NCBI GenBank assembly: GCA_965246805.1
Contig: CBDFFO010000009.1
Location: 124,001-188,000 of the forward strand
Source: Schlegelella_A sp965246805
GTDB lineage: Bacteria; Pseudomonadota; Gammaproteobacteria; Burkholderiales; Burkholderiaceae_C
Direction: 5' to 3'
Length of the DNA: 64,000 bases
In this document: positions 18,074 through 27,440 of the stretch, in pieces
Position numbering within the stretch: the stretch's first letter is position 1
Layout: each line of letters starts with the position of its first letter
Notes under the pieces: model-generated
The model's database searches: none
Told to the model about the DNA's origin: nothing
The model's input: only the letters and a program-made list of their open reading frames with translations
Translations under genes and position numbers: made by a program

Positions 18074-20365
18074 TTGAAGAACACCTATCCCGCCCCGACC
18101 GAACTCTCGACCGAGGTCGAAGGCATCGTCCAGGGCCACCGCGACGGCCACGGTTTCGTGGTCCGTGAAGGCACCGCCGCCGACCTTTATTTGTCGCAAC
18201 AGGAAATGCGCGGCGTGTTGCACCGCGACCGCGTGAAGGCGCGCATCGTGCGCCACGACAAGAAGGGAAGGCCGGAAGGGCGCGTGCTCGAGATTCTCGA
18301 ACGCAAGAAGGCGCCGATCATCGGCCGCCTGCTGCAAGAAGGCGGCGTTTGGCTCGTCGCGCCGGAAGACAAGCGCTATGGGCAGGACATCCTGATCCCG
18401 CGCAACGCCACGGCCAGCGCCGTCGCTGGCCAGGTGGTGGCGATCGAGCTGACCGAACCGCCGTCGATGCACTCGCAGCCGGTCGGCCGCGTCACCGAAG
18501 TGCTGGGCGAGATCGACGACCCCGGCATGGAGATCGAGATCGCGGTACGCAAGTACGAAGTGCCGCATCGGTTCTCCGAGGCAACGCTCGCACAGGCCAC
18601 CGCGCTGGCCGAGAAGGTCACGGCCGCCGATCGCAAGGGTCGGGTCGACCTGACCGACGTCGCGCTGGTCACCATCGACGGCGAAGACGCGCGCGATTTC
18701 GACGACGCCGTCTACAGCGAACCCGCGAAGATCGGCCGCGTGAAAACGGCGAATGGCTGGCGGCTCATCGTCGCCATCGCTGACGTGAGCCATTACGTGA
18801 AGTCGGGCGAGCCGCTCGACATCGACGCCTACGAGCGCGCCACCTCAGTCTATTTTCCGCGCCGCGTCATTCCGATGCTGCCCGAAAAACTCTCGAACGG
18901 CCTGTGCTCGCTGAACCCGAACGTCGAACGACTGGCGATGGTCTGCGACATGCTGATTACCGCCACCGGAGACGTGCACGCATACCAGTTCTACCCGGCG
19001 ATCATCAACTCGCACGCGCGCTTCACGTACACCGAGGTCGCGGCCGTTCTCGGCAACACACGGGGCCCGGAGGCGTCGAAGCGAAAGGAGCTGGTGCCGC
19101 ACCTGCTCGACCTGCACGAGGTCTATCGCGCGCTGCTGAAGTCGCGCGCGGTGCGGGGCGCGGTCGACTTCGAGACCACCGAGACGCAAATCGTCTGCGA
19201 CGAGAACGGCCGCATCGACAAGATCGTGCCGCGCACGAGGAACGAAGCGCATCGACTGATCGAAGAGGCGATGCTCGCGGCGAACGTTTGTTCTGCCGAT
19301 TTCATCGCGAGGGCCAAGCACCCGTCGCTCTACCGCGTGCATGAGGGCCCGACGCCCGAGAAGCGCACGCTGCTGCAGAACTACCTGAAGGCGCTCGGAC
19401 TCGGCCTGTCGATCGGCGATGACCCGAAGCCGGGCGAATACCAAGCGGTCGCGCAAGCGACCAAAGACCGGCCCGACGCGGCGCAGATCCACTCGATGTT
19501 GCTGCGCTCGATGCAGCAGGCGATCTACACCGGCGTCAACAGCGGCCACTTCGGCCTGGCCTACGAGGCCTACACCCACTTCACGAGCCCGATCCGGCGT
19601 TATCCCGATCTGCTGGTGCACCGCGTGATCAAGGCGCTGCTGCTCGGCAAGCGCTACGTGCTCGGTGCGCCGACAACGGCACTCTCAGATCGGGCCGTGA
19701 AGGCGCGGGAGGCCAAGCCGTCTTCGGCCAAACCCGGCATGCGGCCCGAACTCGAGCCCTGGGAAGTCGCGGGCGCGCACTGCAGCGCGAACGAACGCCG
19801 TGCCGACGAGGCCTCGCGCGACGTCGAAGCGTGGTTGAAGTGCCGCTACATGCGCGAGCACCTCGGCGAAGAGTTCGGCGGCACCGTGAGTTCGGTGACG
19901 AGCTTCGGACTCTTCGTGACCCTCGACGGCCTGTATGTCGAAGGCCTCGTACACATCACCGAACTCGGTGGCGAGTATTTCCGCTTCGACGAGCTGCGCC
20001 AGGAGTTGCGGGGCGAGCGCAGCGGCCTGCGCTATGTGATCGGCACCCGGGTTCGCGTGCAGGTCAGCCGGGTCGACCTCGATGGCCGCAGGATCGACTT
20101 CCGCATGGTTCACGACGACGCCGAGGAAGCCGCCCTGGTGCGTGCGAAGCGCGAGCGCAACGGCGATAAGGCGAGCACGGCAGGCAGCGAGGTCGAGCGC
20201 GTGAAGGGCGCCGACCGCGCGGCCAAAGCCGCCACGAAAGCAGCGACGAAGGGCAAGGCGCGAGGTCGCTCGAGTGCCACCGCCGGCATCCAGCGACCCG
20301 CGAAGACGGGCGCGCGCAAGGCCACGGGAGGCCGCGCCGGCGGCACCCGGCTCAGCCGGCGCTGA
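18074..20365 (+). CDS. rnr: Ribonuclease R
   Basis: 3'-5' exoribonuclease of the RNB family degrading structured RNA. It has a cold-shock domain right at the N-terminus (EGIVQGHRDGHGFV), a second CSD, the RNB catalytic motif DARDFDDAV at about 204-212, an S1 domain from about 600, and a basic Lys/Ala-rich tail from about 690. The likely start is TTG 18074, because the upstream bases hold the tRNA-Leu gene. The product is 763 residues and lacks the N-terminal winged-helix region of E. coli RNase R (813 residues). Confidence 0.93.
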   Translation: MKNTYPAPTELSTEVEGIVQGHRDGHGFVVREGTAADLYLSQQEMRGVLHRDRVKARIVRHDKKGRPEGRVLEILERKKAPIIGRLLQEGGVWLVAPEDKRYGQDILIPRNATASAVAGQVVAIELTEPPSMHSQPVGRVTEVLGEIDDPGMEIEIAVRKYEVPHRFSEATLAQATALAEKVTAADRKGRVDLTDVALVTIDGEDARDFDDAVYSEPAKIGRVKTANGWRLIVAIADVSHYVKSGEPLDIDAYERATSVYFPRRVIPMLPEKLSNGLCSLNPNVERLAMVCDMLITATGDVHAYQFYPAIINSHARFTYTEVAAVLGNTRGPEASKRKELVPHLLDLHEVYRALLKSRAVRGAVDFETTETQIVCDENGRIDKIVPRTRNEAHRLIEEAMLAANVCSADFIARAKHPSLYRVHEGPTPEKRTLLQNYLKALGLGLSIGDDPKPGEYQAVAQATKDRPDAAQIHSMLLRSMQQAIYTGVNSGHFGLAYEAYTHFTSPIRRYPDLLVHRVIKALLLGKRYVLGAPTTALSDRAVKAREAKPSSAKPGMRPELEPWEVAGAHCSANERRADEASRDVEAWLKCRYMREHLGEEFGGTVSSVTSFGLFVTLDGLYVEGLVHITELGGEYFRFDELRQELRGERSGLRYVIGTRVRVQVSRVDLDGRRIDFRMVHDDAEEAALVRAKRERNGDKASTAGSEVERVKGADRAAKAATKAATKGKARGRSSATAGIQRPAKTGARKATGGRAGGTRLSRR

Positions 20366-20392
20366 ACGGCGTTCGAGGGCCGGGCGCGGCGC

Positions 20393-21970
20393 TCAGCAGG
20401 CGAGCCCGCGAGAGATCGCGTACAGCCGTTCGACGAGGTCGGCGGCACGAAGGCCCCCCGGCCGCAGCGGCTCGGCGGCACGACCGTGTTCGGCCACCGC
20501 CTCTGCGACCCGATCGATCATCGACACGTCGTCGCGGTCGCCGCACGCCGACCATCGCCCGCCGATCCAGCCGGCGAGCACGTCCCCGGTGCCGGCCGAC
20601 GCCAACGACGCGTTGCCCGTCGCGTTGATGCGGGGCACCTCTTCGGGCGCTGCGACAACGCTGCCCGAGCCCTTCAGCACCACGATGCATCGGTAGCGTT
20701 CGGCCAGCTGGCGGGCGGCGGCGATCCGATCGCGTTGCAGCGCGGGCGTCTCGGCGTCGAGCAGGCGTGCCGCTTCGAGCGGATGCGGCGTGATGATCGT
20801 CGAGCACGCTCGGCCTTGGCGCGCTCTCAGCAAAGCCTGCAGGCCAGCGTCGCGGGCCACCGCATTCAACGCATCGGCGTCCAGCACGAGGCGGCCGGCG
20901 AGGCTCAGCAGCCGCGGCAGCGCGGCGCGAACGGCATCGCCGCCACCACAGCCGCACACCACGGTAGACGTCGACAGCAACGCGGGCGACGCCTGCTGCC
21001 ACCAGTCGCCACGGCACATCAGTTCGGGCCGGGTCGCATCAAGTTGAAACGATGGGTCGAGCGCGTTCAGGTAGACCCGTCCAGCGCCGGCTGCCAGCGC
21101 CGCCCTCGCCGCGAGCACCGCGGCGCCGAGCATGCCGGGGGCGCCACCGACCACGGCGACATCGCCGAAGCTGCCCTTGTGTTGCGCGTGATGGCGCGAC
21201 TGGAGGGGCACGCCGTCGCCGGTGCCGACCAGCCATGCACTGGGCGGCACCGCGTCAACAGGCGGATCGGCATCGTCCTGCAGATCGGCGAGCCAGACCT
21301 CACCTGCGAGATCGCGCCCCCGGGCGGTGAAGAGTCCGGGCTTGAGCGTGAGCAGCGCCAGCGTGTCGTCGGCCACGACCGCGCTGTCGCCGAAGGGCTG
21401 TCCGGTGTCGACGTCGAGGCCGGAGGGCGTGTCGATGCTGAGAACGCGCGCCCCCCGATGGCGCTGCGCGATCAGGTGTTCGATCGCATCGGCCATCAAG
21501 CCTTCGGGCGCGCGCGAGCCACCGATGCCGAGCAGGGCGTCGATCCACAAACCCACTGTCGACCGCGATGAGAGGCGCGGTGCGCCGATCAAGGCTGCCA
21601 CGCCGTTCGCATCGACGATCGCCACACCGGCACTCTGCGCATGGCGCCACGCGTCCGCGGCGTCGGCGGGCAAGTCGCTGTCAGCGTTCAGCATCCAGAC
21701 CGAAACCGGACGGCCCCATGCGTGCAGCCAGGCGGCGGCTTGCAAGCCGTCTCCGCCGTTGTTGCCGGGGCCGGCGAGCACGACGACGCGGGTCGCATGC
21801 GGCACCAGTGCCAAGGCCAGTCGGGCGACCTCGAAGCCTGCGCGCTGCATCAACGTGCGCGGCGGCAACCGGGCTGCGAGGGCGAGTTCGATCGCGCGCG
21901 TGCCAGCACGATCGACGAGCGCGTGCGGTCCGAGGGCCCGCAACACGCGTCGCAACGAGGATGTCGTCAT
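20393..21970 (-). CDS. nnr: Bifunctional NAD(P)HX epimerase/dehydratase
   Basis: Repairs hydrated NAD(P)H: the N-terminal YjeF domain epimerises R- and S-NAD(P)HX, and the C-terminal ribokinase-like domain dehydrates S-NAD(P)HX using ADP or ATP. The N-terminal motif GPGNNGGDG lies at 67-75, and the C-terminal catalytic AGTGDVLAG is near 459-467. The 525-residue length fits the two-domain form. The frame is open for 273 bases further upstream, but that part overlaps dadA, so ATG 21970 is chosen. Its ATG overlaps the dadA stop by 3 bases, which suggests co-translation. Confidence 0.93.
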   Translation of the reverse strand: MTTSSLRRVLRALGPHALVDRAGTRAIELALAARLPPRTLMQRAGFEVARLALALVPHATRVVVLAGPGNNGGDGLQAAAWLHAWGRPVSVWMLNADSDLPADAADAWRHAQSAGVAIVDANGVAALIGAPRLSSRSTVGLWIDALLGIGGSRAPEGLMADAIEHLIAQRHRGARVLSIDTPSGLDVDTGQPFGDSAVVADDTLALLTLKPGLFTARGRDLAGEVWLADLQDDADPPVDAVPPSAWLVGTGDGVPLQSRHHAQHKGSFGDVAVVGGAPGMLGAAVLAARAALAAGAGRVYLNALDPSFQLDATRPELMCRGDWWQQASPALLSTSTVVCGCGGGDAVRAALPRLLSLAGRLVLDADALNAVARDAGLQALLRARQGRACSTIITPHPLEAARLLDAETPALQRDRIAAARQLAERYRCIVVLKGSGSVVAAPEEVPRINATGNASLASAGTGDVLAGWIGGRWSACGDRDDVSMIDRVAEAVAEHGRAAEPLRPGGLRAADLVERLYAISRGLAC

Positions 21971-23234
21971 CGCTTCAGCCTTTCGATGCCCAGACCTTCG
22001 AGGTCGATCGCGGCGCACCGGCCGCCGACCGCATCGGCCACCGCACGGGCCGAGCCGCATGCCAGCGCCCAGCCGCTGCCGCCATGACCGAGATTGAGCC
22101 ACACGCCGGGTGCGCCGCTCGCACCGAGCACCGGCGGCCCGTCGGGAAACATCGGGCGCGCGCCCTTCCAGAGTTGGACCCGGGCCAGCTGCGCGACACC
22201 CGGAAACCAGTCGTGCAAACCTTGTCGAGGGTGCCGGCCGCACGGCGGTTCATCATGTTCGCGGCGCCGCCGATCTCAGCGCAGCCGGCGACCCGAACGC
22301 GAGTGCCGAAGCGGCTGATCGCCACCTTGTAGCGCTCGTCCATCAGAGCCGCGCGCGGTTCGAGAGGCCGGTGCGGATCGTCCTGGCGAAGCGGGGCTGT
22401 GAGCGAATAGCCGAACACGGCCTGCAGCGGCAACCGGATGCCGAGCGGGCGCAACAACGCCGCGCTTCCCAGCGCCGCGCATACCACGACGGCATCGAAC
22501 GCTTCTTCACCATCGCTCGAGGCCGTGTCGTAGGCGATTGTCGGCGGGGCACCCGATTCGATGCGGCGCACCTCGGCACCGAATCGGAACTGCACGCCGA
22601 GCGCGCTTGCTTCGCGCTTCAGCAAATGCGTGAACTGGCGGCAATTGGCGACCTCGTCATCGGCGGTCAAGAGTCCGGCCTGCAACGGCGTGTCGGGGTT
22701 CAAGCCAGGTTCGCGTGAACGGCACGCGGCGGCGTCGAGCCGAGTAACCGCCACACCGAACTCCGCGAGCGCGGCGAGGTTCGCCTCGGCGAGCGCCACA
22801 TCCTTCGACCCGCGCAACAAGACGAGCGCGCCGTCGCTCCGTTCGTACTCGAGGTGGCAGCGGCGCGTCAGCTCGTGAAGCCGGTCGAGGCTGTAGCGCG
22901 CCAGCCGATGCATCCGGACCCGATTCGCGCGATAGGGCTCGGCGTGGCAGGCCTTTCGCCATTGGGCAAGCCAGGCAACTGTCGACAGGTTGAGCCGCCA
23001 CCCCACTTGAACCGGCGAATGCCGACCGAGCAGGTGCCTCAAGACTTTGCCGGGCATGCTCGGCGCCGCCCAATGCGCGACGCAGGTCGGTGCGATGAAA
23101 CCGGCGTTGGCGAAGCTCCCTTCACTGGCGACGGTCGGGCGCCGTTCGAACACCGTGACGACGTGGCCGTCGACCGCGAGCTCGAACGCGGTCGTCACGC
23201 CGACCACACCGGCACCGATCACGGCGACACGCAT
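21967..23234 (-). pseudogene. dadA: D-amino acid dehydrogenase DadA, frameshifted near its C-terminus
   Basis: FAD-dependent oxidative deaminase of D-amino acids. From ATG 23234 the frame encodes the FAD-binding GAGVVGVTTAFEL and a full DadA-like body up to GTLDKV. A one-base loss at about 22218/22219 then throws it off. In the next frame the family C-terminus continues (LHDWFPGVAQL, RPMFPDGPPVLG, LNLGHGGSGWALACGS) to TGA at 21967-21969. Without correction the product ends at 21975 with a scrambled tail of about 80 residues that lacks the conserved FAD-contacting GHG...GW segment. It may be a recent mutation or a sequencing error. Confidence 0.85.
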
Positions 23235-23290
23235 CCGCAACTCAACGCGCGGTGAACACGGGGTAGCAGCCCGGGCAGAACGACATGGAA

Positions 23291-23299
23291 TGCTAGAAT
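23291..23299 (+). promoter_or_regulatory. Likely rpsB promoter (extended -10)
   Basis: TGCTAGAAT matches an extended -10 box (TGnTATAAT) in the 231-base gap between dadA and rpsB. It would give a leader of about 160 bases before the rpsB ATG. No convincing -35 box is present, which an extended -10 promoter can tolerate. Confidence 0.45.
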
Positions 23300-23465
23300 C
23301 GATGGGTTTCGCAGGCAACGAACAAGGTCTCTTGCTCGGCTGAAGCAAATCATCGAACCGGCTGCCACAAGGTGTTGGTGTCGATCCCGAAGGTTGCGCA
23401 TGTGCACCCGCGGGCTCGTCTTCCAATTCCAGCCGGATTCTAGAACCAACCTTTTGGAAAACATC

Positions 23466-24209
23466 ATGACGATCACCATGCGAGACATGTTGGAAGCCGG
23501 CGTCCATTTCGGACACCAAACCCGCTTCTGGAATCCGAAAATGGCCCCGTATATCTACGGCCATCGGAACAAGATCCACATCATCAATCTTGAGAAGACG
23601 CAGCCGCTCTTCAACGACGCGATGAAATTCATACGCCAGCTGGCGAGCCGCCGCGGCACCATCCTGATGATCGGCACCAAACGCCAGGCGCGCGAGGTGA
23701 TCGCGCTGGAAGCCAAACGCGCCGGCATGCCTTATGTCGATCAGCGCTGGCTCGGCGGCATGCTCACGAACTTCAAGACCGTGAAGGGTTCGCTGAAGCG
23801 CCTGAAGGACATGAAGGCGCAGATCGAAGCCGGCACCGAGATCCGCATCAAGAAGGAAGCGTTGATGTTCCAGCGCGAGCTCGTCAAGCTCGAGAAAGAC
23901 ATCGGCGGCATTCAAGACATGAATGCATTGCCCGACGCGATGTTCGTGATCGACGTGGGTTTCCACAAGATCGCGGTAGCGGAAGCCAAGAAGCTCGGCA
24001 TCCCGATCATCGGGGTCGTCGACTCGAACCATTCGCCGATCGGCATCGACTACGTCATCCCGGGGAACGACGACTCGTCGAAGGCGGTCGCACTCTATGC
24101 GAAGGCGGTGGCCGACGCGGTGCTCGAGGGCCGGGCCAACGCCACCAACGAAGTGTTGCAGTCCGGCGCCCGGAGCGACGAATTCGTCGAGGTCAGCGAA
24201 GCCGCCTGA
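23466..24209 (+). CDS. rpsB: 30S ribosomal protein S2
   Basis: Small-subunit protein S2. The N-terminus MTITMRDMLEAGVHFGHQTR is diagnostic, and the segments FWNPKM, NLEKT and RWLGGMLTNF are also present. The 247-residue length is standard. ATG 23466 is preceded by a GGAAA Shine-Dalgarno-like site. It heads the rpsB-tsf-pyrH-frr cluster and is followed by a strong terminator before tsf. Confidence 0.99.
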   Translation: MTITMRDMLEAGVHFGHQTRFWNPKMAPYIYGHRNKIHIINLEKTQPLFNDAMKFIRQLASRRGTILMIGTKRQAREVIALEAKRAGMPYVDQRWLGGMLTNFKTVKGSLKRLKDMKAQIEAGTEIRIKKEALMFQRELVKLEKDIGGIQDMNALPDAMFVIDVGFHKIAVAEAKKLGIPIIGVVDSNHSPIGIDYVIPGNDDSSKAVALYAKAVADAVLEGRANATNEVLQSGARSDEFVEVSEAA

Positions 24210-24243
24210 AGCCCGAGAGCCGGCGCTCGCACCGGCACACGAA

Positions 24244-24267
24244 GGGGCTGTCGACAGCCCCTTTTTT
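24244..24267 (+). terminator. Rho-independent terminator/attenuator between rpsB and tsf
   Basis: GGGGCTGT-CGACAGCCCC is an 18-base perfect palindrome followed by TTTTTT. It lies 35 bases after rpsB and 65 bases before tsf. In E. coli a partial terminator at the same place sets the S2 to EF-Ts ratio. Confidence 0.88.
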
Positions 24268-24331
24268 GATCTGAAATTCGTTCGATGCGCCGCTGCCGGC
24301 CTGCTCGGGCGACGCTGAACTGGAGAAGAAC

Positions 24332-25261
24332 ATGGCCACGATCACTGCCAGCATGGTCGGCGCACTGCGCGCCAAGACCGATGCGCCGATGATGGAATGC
24401 AAGAAGGCGCTCACCGAGGCCGACGGCGACATGGAACGCGCCGAGGAGTTGTTGCGTGTGAAGCTCGGCAGCAAGGCCGGCAAGGCCTCGTCGCGCGTCA
24501 CGGCAGAAGGCGTGGTTGCGATTGCGACCACCGCGGCCGGATCGGCGATGGTCGAAGTGAACTGTGAGACGGACTTCGTGACCAAGAACGACTCGTTCCT
24601 TGCGTTTGCGAACGCGGCCGCCCGGTTGGTAGCGGAGCACAGCCCCGCCGATGTCGCCGCGATCGGTGCGCTCGCGCACACGCAGGACGGCTTCGGCCCT
24701 ACCTTCGAAGACGTGCGCAAGGGCCTCATTGGCAAGATCGGCGAGAACATGACCGTGCGTCGCTTCACGCATCATGCAGCGGGAGCGAAGCTCGCCACGT
24801 ACCTGCACGGAACACGCATCGGCGTGACGATCGAATTCGAGGGCGACGAGGTCGCCGCCAAGGACGTGGCGATGCACGTGGCGGCGATGAAGCCGGTGGC
24901 GTTGTCGGCGGCCGAGGTGCCCGCCACGCTGATCGACATCGAGCGCCGCGTCGCGACGCAGAAGGCTGCCGAGGATGCCGAGAAGGCGAAGGCCGACGGC
25001 AAGACGCCGCAGTCGGCCGAGATCGTCGCGAAGCGCATCGAGGGATCGGTGGTCAAGTACCTCAAGGAGGTGAGCCTGCACAACCAGGCTTTCGTTAAGA
25101 ACGACAAGCAGACCGTCGAGCAGATGTTGAAAGAGCGCCAGACCCACATCCGATCCTTCACTCTCTACGTGGTGGGCGAGGGCATCAACAAGAAGGTCGA
25201 CGATTTCGCGGCCGAGGTGGCCGCGCAGGTCGCCGCGGCGCAGAAGAACGACAAGGTCTGA
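24332..25261 (+). CDS. tsf: Translation elongation factor Ts
   Basis: Guanine-nucleotide exchange factor for EF-Tu. The N-terminal UBA-like domain (MVGALRAKTDAPMMECKKAL) and the motif TDFVTKNDSF are family hallmarks. Length 309, slightly above the E. coli 283. A GGAGAAG ribosome-binding site lies just upstream of ATG 24332. Confidence 0.98.
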   Translation: MATITASMVGALRAKTDAPMMECKKALTEADGDMERAEELLRVKLGSKAGKASSRVTAEGVVAIATTAAGSAMVEVNCETDFVTKNDSFLAFANAAARLVAEHSPADVAAIGALAHTQDGFGPTFEDVRKGLIGKIGENMTVRRFTHHAAGAKLATYLHGTRIGVTIEFEGDEVAAKDVAMHVAAMKPVALSAAEVPATLIDIERRVATQKAAEDAEKAKADGKTPQSAEIVAKRIEGSVVKYLKEVSLHNQAFVKNDKQTVEQMLKERQTHIRSFTLYVVGEGINKKVDDFAAEVAAQVAAAQKNDKV

Positions 25262-25366
25262 CGTCGGCCGATCGATCGGTCCATGAGACTGCCGACCTCG
25301 GGGTGCGTGCCGCTCGCGGCTAGACTTCGGGGCTGATCGGCGAAGAAACCAACCGGAGTCGACTGA

Positions 25367-26077
25367 ATGGCCGCGTACAAGCGCATCCTGCTGAAGCTGT
25401 CGGGCGAAGCCCTGATGGGCGACGATGCCTATGGCATCAACCGCGCGACCATCGTTCGCATGGTGCGCGAGGTGCAGGAAGTGACGCGGCTCGGCGTCGA
25501 AGTGGCGGTGGTCATCGGGGGCGGCAACATCTTCCGGGGTGTCGCCGGCGGCGCGGTCGGCATGGACCGCGCCACCGCCGATTACATGGGCATGCTGGCC
25601 ACCGTGATGAACGCGCTGGCGCTCGCCGACACGATGCGCCAGGAAGGGATGACGGCACGCGTGATGTCGGCCATTGCGATCGATCAGATCGTCGAGCCCT
25701 ATGTGCGGCCGAAAGCGCTGCAGTATCTGGAAGAGGGCAAAGTCGTTGTCTTCGCGGCCGGTACCGGCAACCCGTTCTTCACCACTGACACCGCCGCCGC
25801 GCTGCGCGGTGCGGAAATCGGTGCCGAACTGGTCCTGAAAGCGACCAAGGTCGACGGCGTGTACAGCGCCGACCCGAGCATTGACCCCGAGGCGACGCGC
25901 TACTCGAAGATCACGTTCGACGAGGCGATCATGAAGAACCTGCAGGTTCTCGACGCGACCGCGTTCGCGCTTTGCCGTGACCAGAAGCTGCCGATTCGCG
26001 TGTTCAGCATCCTGAAGCCCGGCGCGCTGAAACGCGTGGTGACGGGTGAGGACGAAGGCACGCTGGTGCACGTGTAG
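25367..26077 (+). CDS. pyrH: UMP kinase
   Basis: Phosphorylates UMP to UDP; member of the amino acid kinase fold, unrelated to eukaryotic UMP/CMP kinases. Motifs: KRILLKLSGEAL at the N-terminus, VVIGGGNIFRG, and TDTAAALRGAEI with KATKVDGVY. 236 residues, standard length. It is 105 bases after tsf, a gap in which I see no strong terminator, and 9 bases before frr. Confidence 0.98.
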   Translation: MAAYKRILLKLSGEALMGDDAYGINRATIVRMVREVQEVTRLGVEVAVVIGGGNIFRGVAGGAVGMDRATADYMGMLATVMNALALADTMRQEGMTARVMSAIAIDQIVEPYVRPKALQYLEEGKVVVFAAGTGNPFFTTDTAAALRGAEIGAELVLKATKVDGVYSADPSIDPEATRYSKITFDEAIMKNLQVLDATAFALCRDQKLPIRVFSILKPGALKRVVTGEDEGTLVHV

Positions 26078-26086
26078 GAAGAGTTC

Positions 26087-26647
26087 ATGAGCATCGAAGA
26101 CATCAAGAAGACCGCCGATACCAAGATGGCGAAGTCGCTCGAATCGTTCCGCAACGAACTGCAGAAGATTCGCACCGGTCGCGCGCACCCCGGCATCCTC
26201 GATCAGGTGCACATCGATTACTACGGATCGATGGTGCCGATCAGCCAGGTTGCCAACGTCACGCTGATGGACGCTCGCACGATCAGCGTGCAGCCCTGGG
26301 AGAAGGGCATGGGCGCGAAGATCGAGAAGGCGATTCGCGAATCGGACCTCGGCCTCAATCCGGCCGCGCAAGGCGACTTGCTGCGGGTGCCCATGCCGGC
26401 GCTCACCGAAGAACGTCGGCGCGACCTGACAAAGGTCGTGCGCTCCGCCAGCGAAGACGCTCGCATCGCGGTCCGCAGCGTCCGCCGTGATGCGAACGAC
26501 CATGCCAAGCGGCTCACGAAGGACAAGGAAATATCCGAAGACGAGGAGCGGCGCTCGCTCGAAGAACTGCAGAAGCTCACCGATCGCACCATCGCAGAGA
26601 TCGATCGGCTGACGACGGCGAAGGAAACCGAGATCATGGCGGTCTGA
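26087..26647 (+). CDS. frr: Ribosome recycling factor
   Basis: Splits post-termination ribosomes together with EF-G. 186 residues, with the family signatures MAKSLESFRNELQKIRTGRA and PLTEERR-type segment (ALTEERRRDLTKVVR). Coiled-coil helices form domain I. It is nine bases after pyrH. Confidence 0.98.
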   Translation: MSIEDIKKTADTKMAKSLESFRNELQKIRTGRAHPGILDQVHIDYYGSMVPISQVANVTLMDARTISVQPWEKGMGAKIEKAIRESDLGLNPAAQGDLLRVPMPALTEERRRDLTKVVRSASEDARIAVRSVRRDANDHAKRLTKDKEISEDEERRSLEELQKLTDRTIAEIDRLTTAKETEIMAV

Positions 26648-26690
26648 TGCGTCTCGAGACGATTCGACCACCTCGCTTCGGTGGGCCCAC

Positions 26691-27440
26691 GTGACGGATC
26701 AGCTGAGCCTGGCGCCGAACATTCCGCGCCACGTCGCGATCGTGATGGACGGCAACGGCCGGTGGGCCAAGAAGCGCTTCATGCCGCGCTTCTTCGGCCA
26801 CAAGCAAGGGGTCGACGCGCTCGTGCGCACCGTGCTCGCGTGTGCCGACCGCGGCATCGAATACCTGACCGTGTTCGCGTTCTCGTCCGAGAACTGGAAG
26901 CGGCCGACCGAAGAGGTCTCGAGCCTGATGGCACTGGTGCTGGTCGCGGTTTCCAAATACCTCGGCAAGCTCGCCGCCGACGGGGTTCGCATCCGCATCG
27001 TCGGCGACCGCAGCCAGGTCTCCGACAAGCTGCGCGCAGCATGGGCCCAGGCCGAATCGAGCACCGCGCACAACCAGCGCATCACGCTCTCGGTGGCGTT
27101 CAACTACGGCGGCCGTTGGGACATCGTGCAAGCCTGTCAACAGGCGATCGCGGCCGGCGTTCCGGCCGATCAGCTCGACGAGGCCACGCTCAACGGCTTC
27201 ATGGCGCTCGGCTACGCCCCGGACCCCGATCTTTTCATCCGCACCGGTGGCGAGGTGCGCATCAGCAACTTCCTCTTGTGGCAGGCGGCCTATGCCGAAC
27301 TCGTTTTCACCGACTGCCTTTGGCCCGAGTTCGGCACCCCCGAACTCGATGCCGCACTCAACGAGTACGCGTGTCGCGAAAGGCGCTTCGGTGCCGTCGA
27401 GAGCGCCGCGCCATCGCTGATCGAGGACAGTGCGTGCTGA
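26691..27440 (+). CDS. uppS: Undecaprenyl diphosphate synthase
   Basis: Cis-prenyltransferase that builds the C55 lipid carrier for peptidoglycan and O-antigen. The catalytic segment IVMDGNGRWAKKR holds the essential Asp, and the signature RTGGEVRISNFLLWQAAYAEL lies near the C-terminus. Start is GTG 26691. The 249-residue product is of usual size. Its stop overlaps the GTG start of cdsA. Confidence 0.97.
   Translation: MTDQLSLAPNIPRHVAIVMDGNGRWAKKRFMPRFFGHKQGVDALVRTVLACADRGIEYLTVFAFSSENWKRPTEEVSSLMALVLVAVSKYLGKLAADGVRIRIVGDRSQVSDKLRAAWAQAESSTAHNQRITLSVAFNYGGRWDIVQACQQAIAAGVPADQLDEATLNGFMALGYAPDPDLFIRTGGEVRISNFLLWQAAYAELVFTDCLWPEFGTPELDAALNEYACRERRFGAVESAAPSLIEDSAC

Noticed and set aside
21971..22243. 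N-terminal extension of nnr by 91 codons
   Set aside because: The upstream stretch lies inside the dadA C-terminal coding region and reads as Arg-rich noise. ATG 21970 fits the family start.
24095..26671. Very long open frame on the minus strand opposite tsf, pyrH and frr
   Set aside because: It is a GC-rich shadow of three clearly recognised genes; its translation has Arg/His-rich low-complexity sequence with no family likeness.
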